This document shows, in pieces, positions 63,009-64,000 of a stretch of 64,000 nt of DNA. The notes below the pieces were generated by a model that saw nothing but the letters and a program-made list of their open reading frames with translations, ran no database searches and was not told the origin of the DNA. Both the position numbers and the translations under genes were made by a program. This DNA comes from Bernardetiaceae bacterium. Lineage in GTDB: Bacteria; Bacteroidota; Bacteroidia; Cytophagales; Thermoflexibacteraceae. The stretch is taken from assembly GCA_025056255.1 (NCBI GenBank), contig JANWVT010000001.1:124001-188000 (forward strand), written 5' to 3'. Position 1 is the first letter of the stretch. The number at the start of each line of letters is the position of its first letter.

Positions 63009-64000
63009 TTAGCCTGATACTTTCCGCTGGCTTAACAAAGGTCGGATTTCGCGTACAAAAATGATAGCTACAAAACCTGCTGAAAGCAAAAAATTAAAAG
63101 CTTGATTTAGAACAAAATGTTGGAAATCAGCAGTTTGCACAACATAAATAATTACAGTTCCTATCAGGGCATATTGCAAACTGCGTTGCCAGCGATAAGG
63201 TATTGGGTAAAATTGCTGTCCGTAGTAAAGGCAAACAGCGCTCATCACGGCATAACAAATCAGGTGCATAAGCGCCGCCCCCATGTAGCCCATAACAGGA
63301 ATAAGCAAATAGTTGCCAATGAGGGTAACCACAGCACCCAACATGGCAAACCAAGTGCCGTAGTAAGTGCGGTCAGTAATTTTGAACCAAACAGTTAGGT
63401 TATAGTAAATGCCTAATAGGCAATTTGCTAACAGCAATACCGGAACGACGGCAAGCCCTTCTCGATATGCTTCACTGCCTAACAGTAAGTATTGTATCCA
63501 CTCAACATTTGCCCCAATTCCCACATACATGAGCAGACAGGCTAAAACGAAATAGTGCATCACGCGGGCAAACAGTTCGGGAGAATTTTTATCGGCAGCT
63601 TGCGCAAAGAAAAATGGCTCAGCAGCATAGCGAAATGCTTGCACCGCCAGTGTGATAAATACCCCAAACTTAAAACAGGCACTGTAGATACCAATGGCTC
63701 CGTCGGTACTGATGCCCGGATAGAATCCTTCGGGCAACAGCCATTTGAGCATTTGGCGGTCTATCACCTCATTTACAATTCCTGCCAACCCCATAAATAG
63801 TAGCGGATAGGCATAGCGCAACATGGGTTGTAACATATGCCAGTGCCACTGCGGGCGAAAACCTCTAAACACAAATGCAAAGGCAGGTAATTGCGCTGCA
63901 TTGGCAATCAAGTTAGCAAGGAAAATATACCCCACTGCCCACTGAGGCTTGAAAATCTGTTGGGCAACGCTCTGCATAAACACAAAGCGCTCGCCGGCAA
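63009..64000 (-). CDS. Polysaccharide (O-antigen-type) flippase, Wzx/oligosaccharide transporter (5' end outside window)
   Basis: At least 330 residues in the window; the frame continues across the right edge (AGERFVFMQSV before the apparent GTG start at 63983), so the true start is outside. About eight membrane helices are visible (e.g. PLLFMGLAGIVNEVIDRQMLKWLL, FVLACLLMYVGIGANVEW, LAVVPVLLLANCLLGIYYNL, ALIGTVIIYVVQT). It matches the MATE/Wzx lipid-linked oligosaccharide flippases. Fits the other polysaccharide genes in the window. Confidence 0.85.
   Translation of the reverse strand, partial: AGERFVFMQSVAQQIFKPQWAVGYIFLANLIANAAQLPAFAFVFRGFRPQWHWHMLQPMLRYAYPLLFMGLAGIVNEVIDRQMLKWLLPEGFYPGISTDGAIGIYSACFKFGVFITLAVQAFRYAAEPFFFAQAADKNSPELFARVMHYFVLACLLMYVGIGANVEWIQYLLLGSEAYREGLAVVPVLLLANCLLGIYYNLTVWFKITDRTYYGTWFAMLGAVVTLIGNYLLIPVMGYMGAALMHLICYAVMSAVCLYYGQQFYPIPYRWQRSLQYALIGTVIIYVVQTADFQHFVLNQAFNFLLSAGFVAIIFVREIRPLLSQRKVSG

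Overview
The window is a chromosomal segment of a Bacteroidota (Bacteroidetes) bacterium, most likely from the Cytophagales side of the phylum. The evidence is: promoters of the phylum-specific form TTG-N17..23-TAnnTTTG in front of RNA genes and the HU gene; almost no Shine-Dalgarno sequences before start codons; a 29-residue AURKAIP1/COX24-type basic protein just upstream of ribonuclease G; a propeller/Y_Y_Y/SpoIIE phosphatase; a bacillithiol-type YtxJ protein; and a very long isoleucyl-tRNA synthetase. Most of the window is housekeeping DNA. I see no phage, transposase, CRISPR array or rRNA operon.

Layout. 1-8.6 kb: edge of a carotenoid-type FAD oxidoreductase, overlapping PTPS and folE genes, a secreted D-aminoacylase-like amidohydrolase, trmN6, a DUF115/MptE-like protein, an alpha/beta hydrolase, a GT9 glycosyltransferase and a transaldolase-like aldolase. 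8.6-20 kb: SRP RNA, a DUF6909-like protein, the SpoIIE-type sensor phosphatase, a probable lipoprotein, recN, a membrane cytochrome c, an SPFH protein, a beta-barrel protein, and then a transcription unit with two unusual tRNA-like genes. 20-31 kb: an Lrp/AsnC regulator, ribBA, a multispan membrane protein, an acyltransferase, an M14 peptidase, a GNAT enzyme, HU, a TPR protein, the COX24-like peptide, rng and phenylalanine hydroxylase. 31-46 kb: miaA, a 2-oxoacid dehydrogenase E2, gcvH, prfB with its programmed frameshift, corA, a GH65 enzyme, a Cache/HAMP/GAF sensor, tatC and ileS. 46-64 kb: a YugP-type protease, a flippase-like protein, tRNA-Leu(CAA), accC, serS-ytxJ, a GH31 glucosidase, a WbpM-type sugar dehydratase, topA, a TPR lipoprotein, rdgB, an FKBP, tRNA-Asp(GUC) and the edge of an O-antigen flippase.

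Functional links. folE, the eukaryote-like PTPS and phenylalanine hydroxylase together suggest a tetrahydrobiopterin-type cofactor feeding aromatic amino acid hydroxylation. GT9, DUF115, the WbpM-type dehydratase and the flippase point to surface polysaccharide synthesis. GH65 and GH31 suggest alpha-glucan breakdown.

The most unusual element is the pair of tRNA-like RNA genes at 19648-19805 and 20036-19893 (minus strand). They have complete acceptor, D, anticodon and T arms, a GUC anticodon, most known AspRS identity elements, and a variable region of about 75-89 nt whose inner hairpin differs in sequence but stays paired. They have their own promoter and terminator. A second theme is a REP-like repeat family built on a hairpin with a TCCT/AGGA loop. 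It lies in several spacers, and one hairpin pair sits in frame inside a membrane-protein gene.
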